Shown: positions 42,308 to 50,050 of the stretch, one piece after another
Layout: every line of letters starts with the position of its first letter
How positions within the stretch are numbered: position 1 is the first letter of the stretch
Assembly: GCF_012275535.1 (NCBI RefSeq)
Contig: NZ_JAAVTK010000001.1
Location: forward strand, 744,001 to 808,000
DNA: 64,000 nucleotides
DNA from: Hymenobacter artigasi
Lineage (GTDB): Bacteria; Bacteroidota; Bacteroidia; Cytophagales; Hymenobacteraceae
Direction: 5' to 3'
Notes under the pieces: generated by a model
What the model was told of the DNA's origin: nothing
Database searches by the model: none
What the model saw: only the letters and a program-made list of their open reading frames with translations
Made by a program: the position numbers and the translations under genes

Positions 42308-43679
42308 CTGGATGCTGCTCAGCACCGCGCTGCTCGGCGCGTGGTGGGCTTGCTACCGCCTGGCCCTGCGTTCGGAACGCAGCTTTGCCTACAACCGGGC
42401 CTACTTGGCTCTGGGGCCGCTGCTGGCCGCCGGCCTGCCGTTGCTGCCGCTGGCCTGGCCGGCCGGCTGGTGGGGCACCGGTCCGGCAGGCCTGGCCGGC
42501 GTGGCGGCCGTGCTGCTGCCGGCCGTGCAGGTTGGCCCTGCCGGCGCGACCATCGCGGCGGCCGGGCCCGATTGGGCCTTCTGGCTACTAGTGGCTTACC
42601 TGGCTGGCGCGGCCCTGATGCTGGCCCGCCTGGCCTACGGGCTGGGCCACTTGTGGCACACGGCCCGCCGCCTGCCCCGCACCGCTCACGCCGGCTATGC
42701 GCTGGCTAAAACCCACGGCCGGCTGCCCACCAGCTCCTTCGGCCGGGTTGTGTTCTGGGATGAAACGCTGGCCCTGAGCCCGGCCGAAGCCCGGCAGCTG
42801 CTGCGCCACGAGCTGGCCCACGTCCAGCAAGGCCACACCTACGACCGGCTGCTGCTGGAGTTGCTGCGCGCCGCGCTGTGGTTCAATCCCTTCGTGCACT
42901 TCTGCGGGCGGGCGCTGGTTCTCACCCACGAGTATCTGGCCGATGAAGCGGCCCTGCATGATGATGCCTCGCCTGCTCCTTCCCGTTCCACTTCCTACTC
43001 CCAACTGCTGGCCCGGCAAGTGGCCAGCCGCCTCGGTTTCTCGGTTCCGCTTGCGCACTCCTTCTCCCATTCCCAAACCCTCAGTCGCATTGCCATGATT
43101 CAGAAAACCAATCCCATCCGCCGCTGGAAACAGTGGCTTGCCCTGCCGCTGGCGGGCGTGTTAGTCGTTGCCGTTGCCTGCGAAAAAGCCGCGCCGCCAG
43201 CTGCGCCAAGAGAAAAAATTGAATTAGTAAAAATTGACGGCCAGAACCGGCTTGTTCTTCACAAAGGCTCCGAAACAACAATACTACCGCCCCCGCCAGC
43301 CCCTCCGGTTGTCTATGATATGGTTGACCAGATGCCGGAGCTGCCGGGTGGAGGTGGGCCGGCGGCTATTGTGACCAATATCCAGCAGCACCTGGTTTAT
43401 CCCAAAGTGCCTACGGCCGAACGGCACACGGGCCGCGTGTTTGCTTCCTTCGTCGTGACAGATAAGGGCGAGGTACAAGCGGCTAAAGTCATAAAAGGAC
43501 TCAGTCCCGCCTACGATGAAGCCGTGATAGCCGCCATTCGGCAGTTGCCGAATTTTGTGCCCGGGATGAAAGATGGCAAAGCGGTAAACGTCTCGTTTAC
43601 TGTGCCCTTGCTATTTGTCGGGACCATAGACGTCGCCCCTGCTCCCAGCGGCGAACAGGGCAAAATTATCAGCCACTAA
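42285..43679 (+). CDS. BlaR1/M56-family membrane peptidase with C-terminal TonB domain
   Basis: 464 residues from the ATG at 42285. Several membrane helices occur at about 9-25, 40-60, 68-84, 97-119 and 276-292. The zinc-protease motif HELAH is at 175-179 with HEYLADEA (215-222) supplying the third ligand; the M56 domain is complete. After the last helix there is no penicillin-binding sensor domain. Instead a Pro-rich linker (PPPPAPP, about 340) leads to a TonB C-terminal domain (VYPKVPTAERHTGRVFASFVVTDKGEVQAAKVIKG...PGMKDGKAVNVSFTVPLLF). It should cleave BlaI on sensing a periplasmic signal, and the TonB domain is the likely sensor or outer-membrane contact. Confidence 0.9.
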   Translation: MSQLSLLNWMLLSTALLGAWWACYRLALRSERSFAYNRAYLALGPLLAAGLPLLPLAWPAGWWGTGPAGLAGVAAVLLPAVQVGPAGATIAAAGPDWAFWLLVAYLAGAALMLARLAYGLGHLWHTARRLPRTAHAGYALAKTHGRLPTSSFGRVVFWDETLALSPAEARQLLRHELAHVQQGHTYDRLLLELLRAALWFNPFVHFCGRALVLTHEYLADEAALHDDASPAPSRSTSYSQLLARQVASRLGFSVPLAHSFSHSQTLSRIAMIQKTNPIRRWKQWLALPLAGVLVVAVACEKAAPPAAPREKIELVKIDGQNRLVLHKGSETTILPPPPAPPVVYDMVDQMPELPGGGGPAAIVTNIQQHLVYPKVPTAERHTGRVFASFVVTDKGEVQAAKVIKGLSPAYDEAVIAAIRQLPNFVPGMKDGKAVNVSFTVPLLFVGTIDVAPAPSGEQGKIISH

Positions 43680-43841
43680 ACCTGGCAAAACCGAGAGAAA
43701 CCGCTCGAAAAGCTCCGGCCCGCGCCGGGGCCTTTCTGCGTTGATGGCTCCGCAGAAGGCCGGCCGCAGCCCTTCAAGTAACTTTAGGGCCGGAAGTAGT
43801 GGCTAACGCTGCTTTTCGGCGTTCCGGTAGGGGGCATAATG

Positions 43842-43921
43842 CCGTAGCGCGAACTGTGTAGTTCGCGTTCCCGAACGATTTTAATGGCGCGGGGACGCGA
43901 ACTACACAGTTCGCGCTACGG
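43842..43921. repeat. Inverted repeat, 32-base arms (GTAGCGCGAACT family)
   Basis: Arms 43842-43873 and 43890-43921 differ at one position; 16-base loop. Same core as 28917-29001. It lies in the 266-base gap between blaR1 and the methyltransferase. Confidence 0.92.
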
Positions 43922-43945
43922 TGCTTCAGCCTGATAAGCTAATTT

Positions 43946-44776
43946 ATGTCCCGCCTATCCATTGCCCTCCAGGCCCTGCGCAGCCTGGCCCGTACTCCTT
44001 CGCTGCTCAACCACGTCATTGCCGGCGATGTGGCCGAATGGCAGCGCCGGGCGCTGGCCCACGCCGGCCGCCAGCTCACCGCCAAAGGCCTGCCGATGGT
44101 ATCGCTGGCCCATTTTCTGAGTCCGGCCGATACCACGGTGCGCCCGTTTGCCTTCCGCGAGGGCGGCTCATTGCCCACCGATTTGCTCCTGCTGCGCGCC
44201 CTGGCCCGCCGGGTGCCGGGCTGCCGCTACCTCGAAATTGGCACCTGGCGCGGCGAGAGCGCCGCCAACGTGGCCGAAGTAGCTGCCGAAGTTTTCACCC
44301 TGAACCTGTCGGATGAAGAAATTCGCGCCCTAGGCCTGCCCGAGCGCTACATCGAGCTACACGGCTTCTTCTCGAAGCCGCTGCCCAACGTGCGCCACCT
44401 GCACGGCAACTCGGCCACGTATGATTTTGCCGCGCTGGGCGGGCCGTTTGATGTGATTTTCATCGACGGCGACCACCGCTATGACGCCGTGCGGACCGAT
44501 ACCCGGCGCGTGTTTGAGCACCTGGTGGGCCCGAATACTGTAGTTGTATGGCACGATGCCAGCCGCCAGCCGGGCGAGCCGCGCTGGGAAGTGCTGGCCG
44601 GCCTGCTCGACGGGCTGCCCGCGGCTGCCACCGGCCAGCTGGTGCAGGTAGAGAACTCGCTGTGCGCTCTGTACTCGCCCACGCCGCTGCCCGCACAGGT
44701 GCCCGACCCGCTCGCCGACCCCACGGCGTGGTTTGAGGTAACCATCCAGCCGGTTACGCGCCAGCCTGCCCGGTAA
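43946..44776 (+). CDS. Class I SAM-dependent methyltransferase (Methyltransf_24 type)
   Basis: 276 residues. The SAM-binding motif I is YLEIGTWRGESAANVAEV (about 96-113), followed by FDVIFIDGDHRYDAVRTDT, a DGDH motif typical of the Methyltransf_24 group that often modifies saccharides or small molecules. There is no signal peptide or membrane helix. The N-terminal 60 residues are helical and unassigned. The substrate is unknown. A repeat lies 25 bases before its start; the lipoprotein gene follows after 91 bases with its own -7 box. Confidence 0.82.
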   Translation: MSRLSIALQALRSLARTPSLLNHVIAGDVAEWQRRALAHAGRQLTAKGLPMVSLAHFLSPADTTVRPFAFREGGSLPTDLLLLRALARRVPGCRYLEIGTWRGESAANVAEVAAEVFTLNLSDEEIRALGLPERYIELHGFFSKPLPNVRHLHGNSATYDFAALGGPFDVIFIDGDHRYDAVRTDTRRVFEHLVGPNTVVVWHDASRQPGEPRWEVLAGLLDGLPAAATGQLVQVENSLCALYSPTPLPAQVPDPLADPTAWFEVTIQPVTRQPAR

Positions 44777-44831
44777 GGTGTAGTTTTGGTGAATCTCAAG
44801 GCATCGGCGGGCCAAGCGACACGGAAACCCT

Positions 44832-44839
44832 TACCTTTG
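44832..44839 (+). promoter_or_regulatory. Candidate -7 box (TAccTTTG) for the 44868 lipoprotein
   Basis: Full match to TAnnTTTG, 29 bases before the TTG start; no TTG at the -33 distance. Confidence 0.5.
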
Positions 44840-44867
44840 AGCTATCTATTGTTCGTATTGTCCTCCA

Positions 44868-45908
44868 TTGTCAGTGTTTCTAAAAGCCACCCCTAGCGCG
44901 TTTGTCGCTTCGCTGGGCCTGTTTGCGGCCCTCGCCCTGCCCGCTTGTTCCACCCGCCCCGCCGAGGGTGAAAAAAGCACGGCCGGCACCGCTGCCGCCG
45001 ATGGCGACACGGCCGCCCAGCCAGCGCCCATCGATACCATCAAGATTCAGGCGATGGCCATGCGCCGCGATTCGCTGAAGGCCGACAGCATTGCCAAGAA
45101 AAACGGGCAGCTGCCGGGCGCCATCCTGCCGGGCCACCGCATTGTGGCGTTCTATGGCAATATCCGCTCGAAGGGCATGGGCATTCTGGGCCGCGAGCCC
45201 AAGGAGCAGATGTTCCGCAAGTTTGCCGGCGTGATAAAGGAGTGGCAGGCCGCCGACCCCAGCATCCCGGTGCAGCCGGCTTTGCACAACGTAACCATCA
45301 CAGCTCAGGGCACCGCCGGCAAAGACGGCAAATGGCGCCTGATGAACTCCAAATCCACGATTGAGGAGGTAATCAGTTGGGCCAAGGAGCACAACTGCAT
45401 TCTGTTTCTGGACGTGCAGCCCGGCCACAGCACCCTGCAGGCCGAGCTGCCCAAGCTGGAGCAGTACCTCAAAGACCCCATCGTGCACCTGGGCATCGAC
45501 CCCGAGTTTTCGCTGGCCACCATGCCCGGCGTGCGCCCCAACCAGCGCATCGGCACCCTCGACGCCAAGGACGTGAACTTCACCATCAACTTCCTGGCCC
45601 GCATCGTGAGCGAAAACCACCTGCCGCCCAAGGTGCTCACAGTGCACCGCTTCACCCGGAAGATGCTGAGCAACTACAAAAACATCAAGCTCGACCCCCG
45701 CGTGCAGGTGGTGATGCACATGGACGGCCACGGCGACCCCACCCTGAAAAAGGACTCCTACGATGCCTACATCAAGGCCGAGCCCGTGCAGTACACCGGC
45801 TTCAAGCTGTTCTACGAGTACGACGCCCGCCCCAAGCCCCACCACATCATGACGCCCAGCGAGGTCATTGCCCTCACGCCTTCGCCGCTGTACATTCAGT
45901 ATCAGTAA
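44868..45908 (+). CDS. Lipoprotein of unknown function, 346 residues
   Basis: The signal peptide ends with LPAC (Cys27), so it should be lipid-anchored. After an Ala/Thr-rich linker (about 30-60) comes a compact domain with HRIVAFYGNIRSKGMGILG, HNCILFLDVQPGHSTLQAEL, HLGIDPEFSL, VLTVHRFTRKML and VQVVMHMDGHGDP. The alternation of strands with acidic and His residues at their ends suggests a TIM-barrel hydrolase-like fold, but I cannot name a family. No in-frame ATG fits: the start is TTG at 44868 or GTG at 44874, just after a TAnnTTTG box. Stop-rich repeat sequence follows the stop codon. Confidence 0.8.
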   Translation: MSVFLKATPSAFVASLGLFAALALPACSTRPAEGEKSTAGTAAADGDTAAQPAPIDTIKIQAMAMRRDSLKADSIAKKNGQLPGAILPGHRIVAFYGNIRSKGMGILGREPKEQMFRKFAGVIKEWQAADPSIPVQPALHNVTITAQGTAGKDGKWRLMNSKSTIEEVISWAKEHNCILFLDVQPGHSTLQAELPKLEQYLKDPIVHLGIDPEFSLATMPGVRPNQRIGTLDAKDVNFTINFLARIVSENHLPPKVLTVHRFTRKMLSNYKNIKLDPRVQVVMHMDGHGDPTLKKDSYDAYIKAEPVQYTGFKLFYEYDARPKPHHIMTPSEVIALTPSPLYIQYQ

Positions 45909-45911
45909 GGT

Positions 45912-45933
45912 GGTAAATGAGTAAGTGAGTAAG
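45912..45933 (+). repeat. Single GTAAATGAGTAAGTGAGTAA unit after a stop codon
   Basis: Same unit as in the repeats at 48160 and 49895; read in the gene's direction it carries stops in all three frames. Confidence 0.75.
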
Positions 45934-45951
45934 GTGGCGGTTGCCGGGCCA

Positions 45952-46132
45952 GGCGGCACCTCACCCCCTGACCCCCTCTCCAAAAAAGAGGGGGCACCGG
46001 TTCGGAGCAGGAGTAAAATAGAAAGAGCCCAGCGCATCACGCTGGGCTCTTTTCATTCATAGTCGAAACTGTCAGAAGCATTTCCGGTGCCCCCTCTTTT
46101 TTGGAGAGGGGGTCAGGGGGTGAGGTGCCGCC
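45952..46132. repeat. Perfect 49-base inverted repeat around a terminator
   Basis: Arms 45952-46000 and 46084-46132 are exact complements (GGCGGCACCTCACC...), enclosing an 83-base loop that holds the terminator 46022-46053. It lies between the convergent lipoprotein and efflux genes. Arm sequence is shared with 19483-19640. Confidence 0.95.
46022..46053. terminator. Terminator between convergent lipoprotein and efflux genes
   Basis: AAAGAGCCCAGCG pairs with CGCTGGGCTCTTT around a 5-base loop, with a T-run on the plus side. Confidence 0.9.
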
Positions 46133-46147
46133 CGCGCCGGCCGCGCA

Positions 46148-47719
46148 TTAGTGCGCGGCGTTGAGGTCGATGGCGGCCCCGGGCTTGTTGCGCTTGATGA
46201 GCAGCACCAGCGGCACGCAGGCGATGAAGAACAGCCCCAGGCCCGTGAATACCTGGCCGTAAGTAATAATGGCAACCTGCTTCATCAGAATGCCTTCGAG
46301 GGCGGCGTAGGCTTGTTGCCGGGCCTGCTCCAGCGGGAAGCCGTGCGCCATGAAATTCTGGGTGAACGCCTGGATGCGCTGGGTCGTGGCCTCGTTGTAG
46401 AGCGAGATGTTGGGCAGCAGCGCCACCCGGTTCTGGGCAATGCTGCGCTCCAGGTAGGTGCCCACGATGGCCACGCCGAACGAGCCGCCAAGCTGGCGAA
46501 TCATGCCGGTGAGGCCGGCCGCCTGGCCTGCGTCTTTACCCGCCAGGCCGGCCAGGCTCATGGTGGTGATGGGCAGGAAAATCAGGCCCAGGCCCACGCC
46601 GCGCACAATAAGGGGCCAGAAGAAGTCGCTTTCGCCGGCCGTGGGCGTGAGGCGCGCGGCAATCCAGAACGTGAAGGCGAAGAAAATGGTGAAGCCCACC
46701 GGAATCATCAGTTTCTGGGGCACGCCCTTCACCAGCATCCTTCCGATAATGGGCATCATGAAGCCCGAGGCCAAGGCGCCCGGCAGCAGCAGGTAGCCCG
46801 TTTGGGCCGCCGTGAAGCCGAGAATGCGCTGCGTGAAGATGGGGAACACGAACACCGAGGCAAACAGGCCAAAGCCCAATACGAACGACAGAAAAGCACC
46901 CACCGCCAGGTTGCGGCTCTTGGTGAGGACGCGCAGGTCCACGATGGGAGCCTTAGCCGTGAGCTCGCGCCAGATGAAGCCCACGATGCCGATAACCGAC
47001 AGCACGGTAAACAGCACGATGGTGGAGTCGTCGAACCAGTCGTTGGTTTCGCCCTGCTCGAGCACAAACTGTAGCGAGCCCACGCCCAGAATCAGCAGGC
47101 CAATACCGGACCAGTCAATCTCGCGCAGCGGCCGGGGAATGGCGTTTTTGATGCGCTCCGGGTCGCGAATGAACAGCCAGGTGAAGATGGCGGCCATGAT
47201 GCCCACGGGTACGTTCACGTAGAAAATCCAGGGCCAGTCGTAGTTATCCACGATGTAGCCGCCCAGCGTGGGCCCAATGGTGGGCCCGATAATCACACCC
47301 ATGCCAAACAAGGCCTGCCCCAAGGGCAGCTGCTTGGGCGGGAAAGTATCAATCAGAATGGCCTGTGATGTGGCCATGAGGGCACCGCCGCCCACGCCCT
47401 GAATGAAGCGGAAGGCCACCAGCTCCCACAGGTTGGTGCTCTGCCCGCAGGCCATGGAGGCCAGCGTAAAGAGAATCACTGAGAAGAAAAAGTAGTTTTT
47501 GCGCCCAAACTGCTCGGCCAGGAAGCCGGTCATCGGAATCACAATCACGTTGGCGATGCCGTAGGAGGCCACCACCCAGCTCACCTCCTGTTGGGTGGCC
47601 GAGAGGTTGCCCATCATCTGGGTCAGGGCCACGTTCACGATGCTGGTATCGATGAGCTCCAGCAGTACGCAAAGCACCACCGTAACCACGATAATCCATT
47701 TTCTAAAACCGGTCTCCAT
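46148..47719 (-). CDS. DHA2-family drug:proton antiporter (EmrB/QacA type)
   Basis: 523 residues with about 14 membrane helices. MFS/DHA2 motifs are visible: LLELIDTSIVNVALTQMMGNL in the first helix, WVVASYGIANVIVIPMTGFLAEQFGRK (motif A region), FRFIQGVGGGALMATSQAI (motif B) and GPTIGPTLGGYIVDNYDWPWIFYVNVPVG (motif C and following). It exports lipophilic drugs in exchange for protons, working with an EmrA-type adaptor and TolC channel; both genes lie upstream on the same strand. It is separated from them by a plus-strand S23 gene, so it may need its own promoter. Confidence 0.93.
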   Translation of the reverse strand: METGFRKWIIVVTVVLCVLLELIDTSIVNVALTQMMGNLSATQQEVSWVVASYGIANVIVIPMTGFLAEQFGRKNYFFFSVILFTLASMACGQSTNLWELVAFRFIQGVGGGALMATSQAILIDTFPPKQLPLGQALFGMGVIIGPTIGPTLGGYIVDNYDWPWIFYVNVPVGIMAAIFTWLFIRDPERIKNAIPRPLREIDWSGIGLLILGVGSLQFVLEQGETNDWFDDSTIVLFTVLSVIGIVGFIWRELTAKAPIVDLRVLTKSRNLAVGAFLSFVLGFGLFASVFVFPIFTQRILGFTAAQTGYLLLPGALASGFMMPIIGRMLVKGVPQKLMIPVGFTIFFAFTFWIAARLTPTAGESDFFWPLIVRGVGLGLIFLPITTMSLAGLAGKDAGQAAGLTGMIRQLGGSFGVAIVGTYLERSIAQNRVALLPNISLYNEATTQRIQAFTQNFMAHGFPLEQARQQAYAALEGILMKQVAIITYGQVFTGLGLFFIACVPLVLLIKRNKPGAAIDLNAAH

Positions 47720-47728
47720 TGGTAAGTT

Positions 47729-47750
47729 GGTAAATGAGTAAATGAGTAAA
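47729..47750 (+). repeat. Single GTAAATGAGTAAATGAGTAAA unit
   Basis: Copy of the repeat unit in the gap between the EmrB-type gene start and the S23 gene start. Confidence 0.7.
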
Positions 47751-47784
47751 GTAGCTTCGCGTCAGCTTTCTCATACTTTTAATA

Positions 47785-48168
47785 ATGGACGTAATGGATA
47801 GTAAGGCTTCCTTTAATCAAGCGTTTCGGGAGCGCACCAAGGCGGCGGCTGTGCGCGTGATTCGCCTGTTTCAGCAGTTGCCCCGCACGGGAGAAGCGCA
47901 GGTACTGGGGAAGCAGCTGTTGCGGTCAGCCACTTCTGTCGCCGCTAATTATCGGGCGGCGTGCCGGGGCCGTTCGGGGGCCGAGTGGTTTGCCAAAATG
48001 TGCGTTTGCCTAGAGGAAGCCGATGAAACCCAATTTTGGCTTGAACTGCTGAGCGATGCCGAAATCCTGCCCAAGTCCCGTCTGGAAAGCCTGCAGCAGG
48101 AGTACACCGAAATAGTAGCCATCCTCACCACCGCCCGCAAATCCTATAAAGACAAGATGGTAAAATAG
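47785..48168 (+). CDS. Four-helix-bundle protein (S23/23S rRNA IVP family)
   Basis: 127 residues, all helical. The family pattern is clear: FNQAFRERTKAAAVRVIRLFQQLP at the start, LGKQLLRSATSVAANYRAACRGRSGAEWFAKM, and LEEADETQFWLELL. The family was first found as open frames in intervening sequences of 23S rRNA and is often a stand-alone gene in Bacteroidota; its function is unknown. Here it lies on the opposite strand inside an efflux gene cluster, convergent with the EmrA-type gene. Its last two codons and stop (GTA AAA TAG) lie in one arm of a perfect inverted repeat. A second ATG at 47794 is also possible. Confidence 0.88.
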   Translation: MDVMDSKASFNQAFRERTKAAAVRVIRLFQQLPRTGEAQVLGKQLLRSATSVAANYRAACRGRSGAEWFAKMCVCLEEADETQFWLELLSDAEILPKSRLESLQQEYTEIVAILTTARKSYKDKMVK

Positions 48169-48253
48169 TAAATGAGTAATTGAGTAAAGTGGGTAATTGT
48201 AGCCTGCGCCTTCTGAACACCCACTTTACTCAATTACTCATTTACTATTTTAC
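48160..48253. repeat. Perfect 35-base inverted repeat encoding the ends of two convergent genes
   Basis: Arms 48160-48194 and 48219-48253 are exact complements. Each contains GTAAAATAG, read as Val-Lys-stop for the S23 gene on the plus strand and for the EmrA-type gene on the minus strand. Confidence 0.93.
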
Positions 48254-49348
48254 AGCAACCACCGCATTTACGCTCATGCCGGCGCGGAGCGGGTGCTCGG
48301 GGTCCACTTTGTCCAGGGCGATGCGGACGGGGATGCGCTGGGTTACTTTCACGAAGTTGCCGCTGGCATTGTCGGGGGGCAGCAGGGCGAAGCGGGCGCC
48401 GGTAGCGGCCGAGAGCGACTCGATGTGGCCGTTGAATTCCTCATGCGGGTAGGCATCAATCTCCAGTTTCACGGGCTGGCCCACTTTCATGTCTTCCAGT
48501 TGGGTCTCCTTGAAGTTGGCCACCACCCAGGTGCGGGCGCTGCTCACGATGCCGAACAGCTGCTGGCCGGGCCCTACTACCTGGCCGGGCTGCACGTTCT
48601 TCTTGCTGATGATGCCATCCTGCGGGGCCACGATGGTGGTGTAGCTCAACTGCAATTTGGCGTTATCGAGGTCGGCCTGGCGCTGCTTCACCACGGCTTG
48701 GGCCACGGCAATCTGCTGCGAGGCCACGGCCACCTGCTGGCGGGCCACGGCTACCTGGTCGGTGGCGGTGGCCCGCTGGGCGGCGGTGGCTTTCAGGTTG
48801 GCCTGCACGGCATCGTACTCACTCTGCGGAATGATGTCCTGCTTGCGAAGCAAGTCGCTGCGCTTGAGGTCTTTCTGGAGGCGCTCCTGGTTGGCCTGGC
48901 TCACGCCGATGCCGGTTTGGGCGGTGCGCACGTTGGCGTTGGCGGTGCCTACACCGGCGCGGGCGGCCGTTACCTGGGCCTGGGCGGCGAAGAGGGCGGC
49001 CTCCGCAGCGTTCACGCGCTGCTGGTAATCAGCGGGGTCGATAGTCACGAGCACATCGCCCTTTTTCACGCGGATGTTCTCGTCCACTTTCACCTCAAGC
49101 ACCGGGCCGCCCACGCGGGGCAGCACCGGGTACACGTCGCCCTCTACCTGGGCGTCGTCGGTGCTTTCGTGGGCTTTGGCAAACTGGTAGCGCGTGAAGC
49201 CATAGTAGCCACCCGCCAGCAGCACCAGGGCCATAATGATGAGCACAAGCGGATTGCGCTTTTTCGGCTCTTCTACGTGCTCGCTTTCGCTGGTAGCATT
49301 GGGGTAGGGAGCAGGAGCGTTTTGAACGGAAGTTTCGGTCTGGGCCAT
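48245..49348 (-). CDS. EmrA/HlyD-family efflux adaptor
   Basis: 367 residues. An N-terminal membrane helix (about 32-49, LVLIIMALVLLAGGYYGF) is followed by the first lipoyl half (EVKVDENIRVKKGDVLVTIDPADY), a long coiled-coil hairpin with Ala/Gln/Val repeats (about 110-215), the second half (TTIVAPQDGIISKKNVQPGQVV), and a beta-barrel domain (WVVANFKETQLEDMKVGQPVKLEIDAYP), which is the EmrA/AcrA-type pattern. It links the DHA2 pump to TolC. The universal-stress gene lies 111 bases upstream, across a TTAAGAATGAAGGA-type repeat. Confidence 0.92.
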   Translation of the reverse strand: MAQTETSVQNAPAPYPNATSESEHVEEPKKRNPLVLIIMALVLLAGGYYGFTRYQFAKAHESTDDAQVEGDVYPVLPRVGGPVLEVKVDENIRVKKGDVLVTIDPADYQQRVNAAEAALFAAQAQVTAARAGVGTANANVRTAQTGIGVSQANQERLQKDLKRSDLLRKQDIIPQSEYDAVQANLKATAAQRATATDQVAVARQQVAVASQQIAVAQAVVKQRQADLDNAKLQLSYTTIVAPQDGIISKKNVQPGQVVGPGQQLFGIVSSARTWVVANFKETQLEDMKVGQPVKLEIDAYPHEEFNGHIESLSAATGARFALLPPDNASGNFVKVTQRIPVRIALDKVDPEHPLRAGMSVNAVVAVK

Positions 49349-49349
49349 C

Positions 49350-49474
49350 TTAATAGAATTAAGAATGAAGGATTAAGAATGAAGAATTAGAAAGAGGTGG
49401 TGAGTAAGCAGAAGGTGGGATTGAAGCGTCGGTAAAGACAATGCTTCAGTCCTCGTTCTTCATTCCTCATTAAG
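49350..49474. repeat. Low-complexity inverted repeat of TTAAGAATGAAGGA units
   Basis: Units AATTAAGAATGAAGGATTAAG near 49351-49390 pair with TTCTTCATTCCTCATTAA at 49457-49474. The right arm encodes the last residues (LLNEE-stop) of the universal stress protein. Confidence 0.7.
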
Positions 49475-49885
49475 CAGCGGCGCGCGCACCAGCATGGTGG
49501 CGCACCGGGCGGTGCGGAGCACGATTTCGGCGGTAGTACCCATTAAGAAGCGGGTGAGGCCTGTTTGGCCGTGCGCGCCAATAACAATCAAATCAGCCTG
49601 TTGGCGGGTAGCTTCGGCCACAATTTCGGGGGCGGCCTCGCCGCGCACCATGCCGGTGTGCACGTTGGCCACGCCGGCTTCCTGGGCGGCAGCCTGCAAG
49701 GCCTGCATCCGGCCGTTGCAGGGCGCAAACACCGTAGCATCGGGCCGCTGACCGGTGGGGTCCTCCTGCGGCTCGCACACGTGCAGCAGCCGCAGCTCAG
49801 CGCCCATCGCCACGGCCAGGGCCGCCGCGTAGGCTACTAAACCAGCTGAAGCGGCCGAGAAATCGAGCGGGCAAAGGATGGTCAT
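49460..49885 (-). CDS. Universal stress protein (UspA family)
   Basis: 141 residues from the ATG at 49883-49885 (MTILCPLDFSAASAGLV). A single Usp domain with the ATP-binding pattern G-x2-G-x9-G-(S/T) is visible as GAHGQTGLTRFLMGTTAEIV near the C-terminus, so it may bind ATP in the cytoplasm. It lies between tolC and the emrA-type gene on the same strand, so it is probably expressed with the efflux pump. A longer reading to 49987 runs through the repeat and is rejected. Confidence 0.9.
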   Translation of the reverse strand: MTILCPLDFSAASAGLVAYAAALAVAMGAELRLLHVCEPQEDPTGQRPDATVFAPCNGRMQALQAAAQEAGVANVHTGMVRGEAAPEIVAEATRQQADLIVIGAHGQTGLTRFLMGTTAEIVLRTARCATMLVRAPLLNEE

Positions 49886-49894
49886 GAGGGTAAA

Positions 49895-50050
49895 ATGGTA
49901 AATGAGTAATTGAGTAAATTTTTGATTGGCAGATGGGTAAATGAGTAAAGCGGACTTAACGTGCTGCTGCGCAGCAGCGAGTTGCAAACTCGCATTACGG
50001 CCAGCTTTAACAGGGCACTTTACTCATTTACTCACTTACTCATTTACCAT
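49895..50050. repeat. Composite inverted repeat of GTAAATGAGTAA units with inner hairpins
   Basis: ATGGTAAATGAGTAATTGAG (49895 on) pairs with the segment up to TTTACCAT at 50050. Between them are GCTGCTGC-GCAGCAGC (about 49963-49978) and GCGAGTT-GCA-AACTCGC (about 49977-49993). The right arm supplies the TGG-TAA end of the tolC gene. Confidence 0.8.

Noticed and set aside
47785..48168. S23 gene as a sign of an rRNA intervening sequence
   Set aside because: No rRNA sequence flanks it; stand-alone copies are common.
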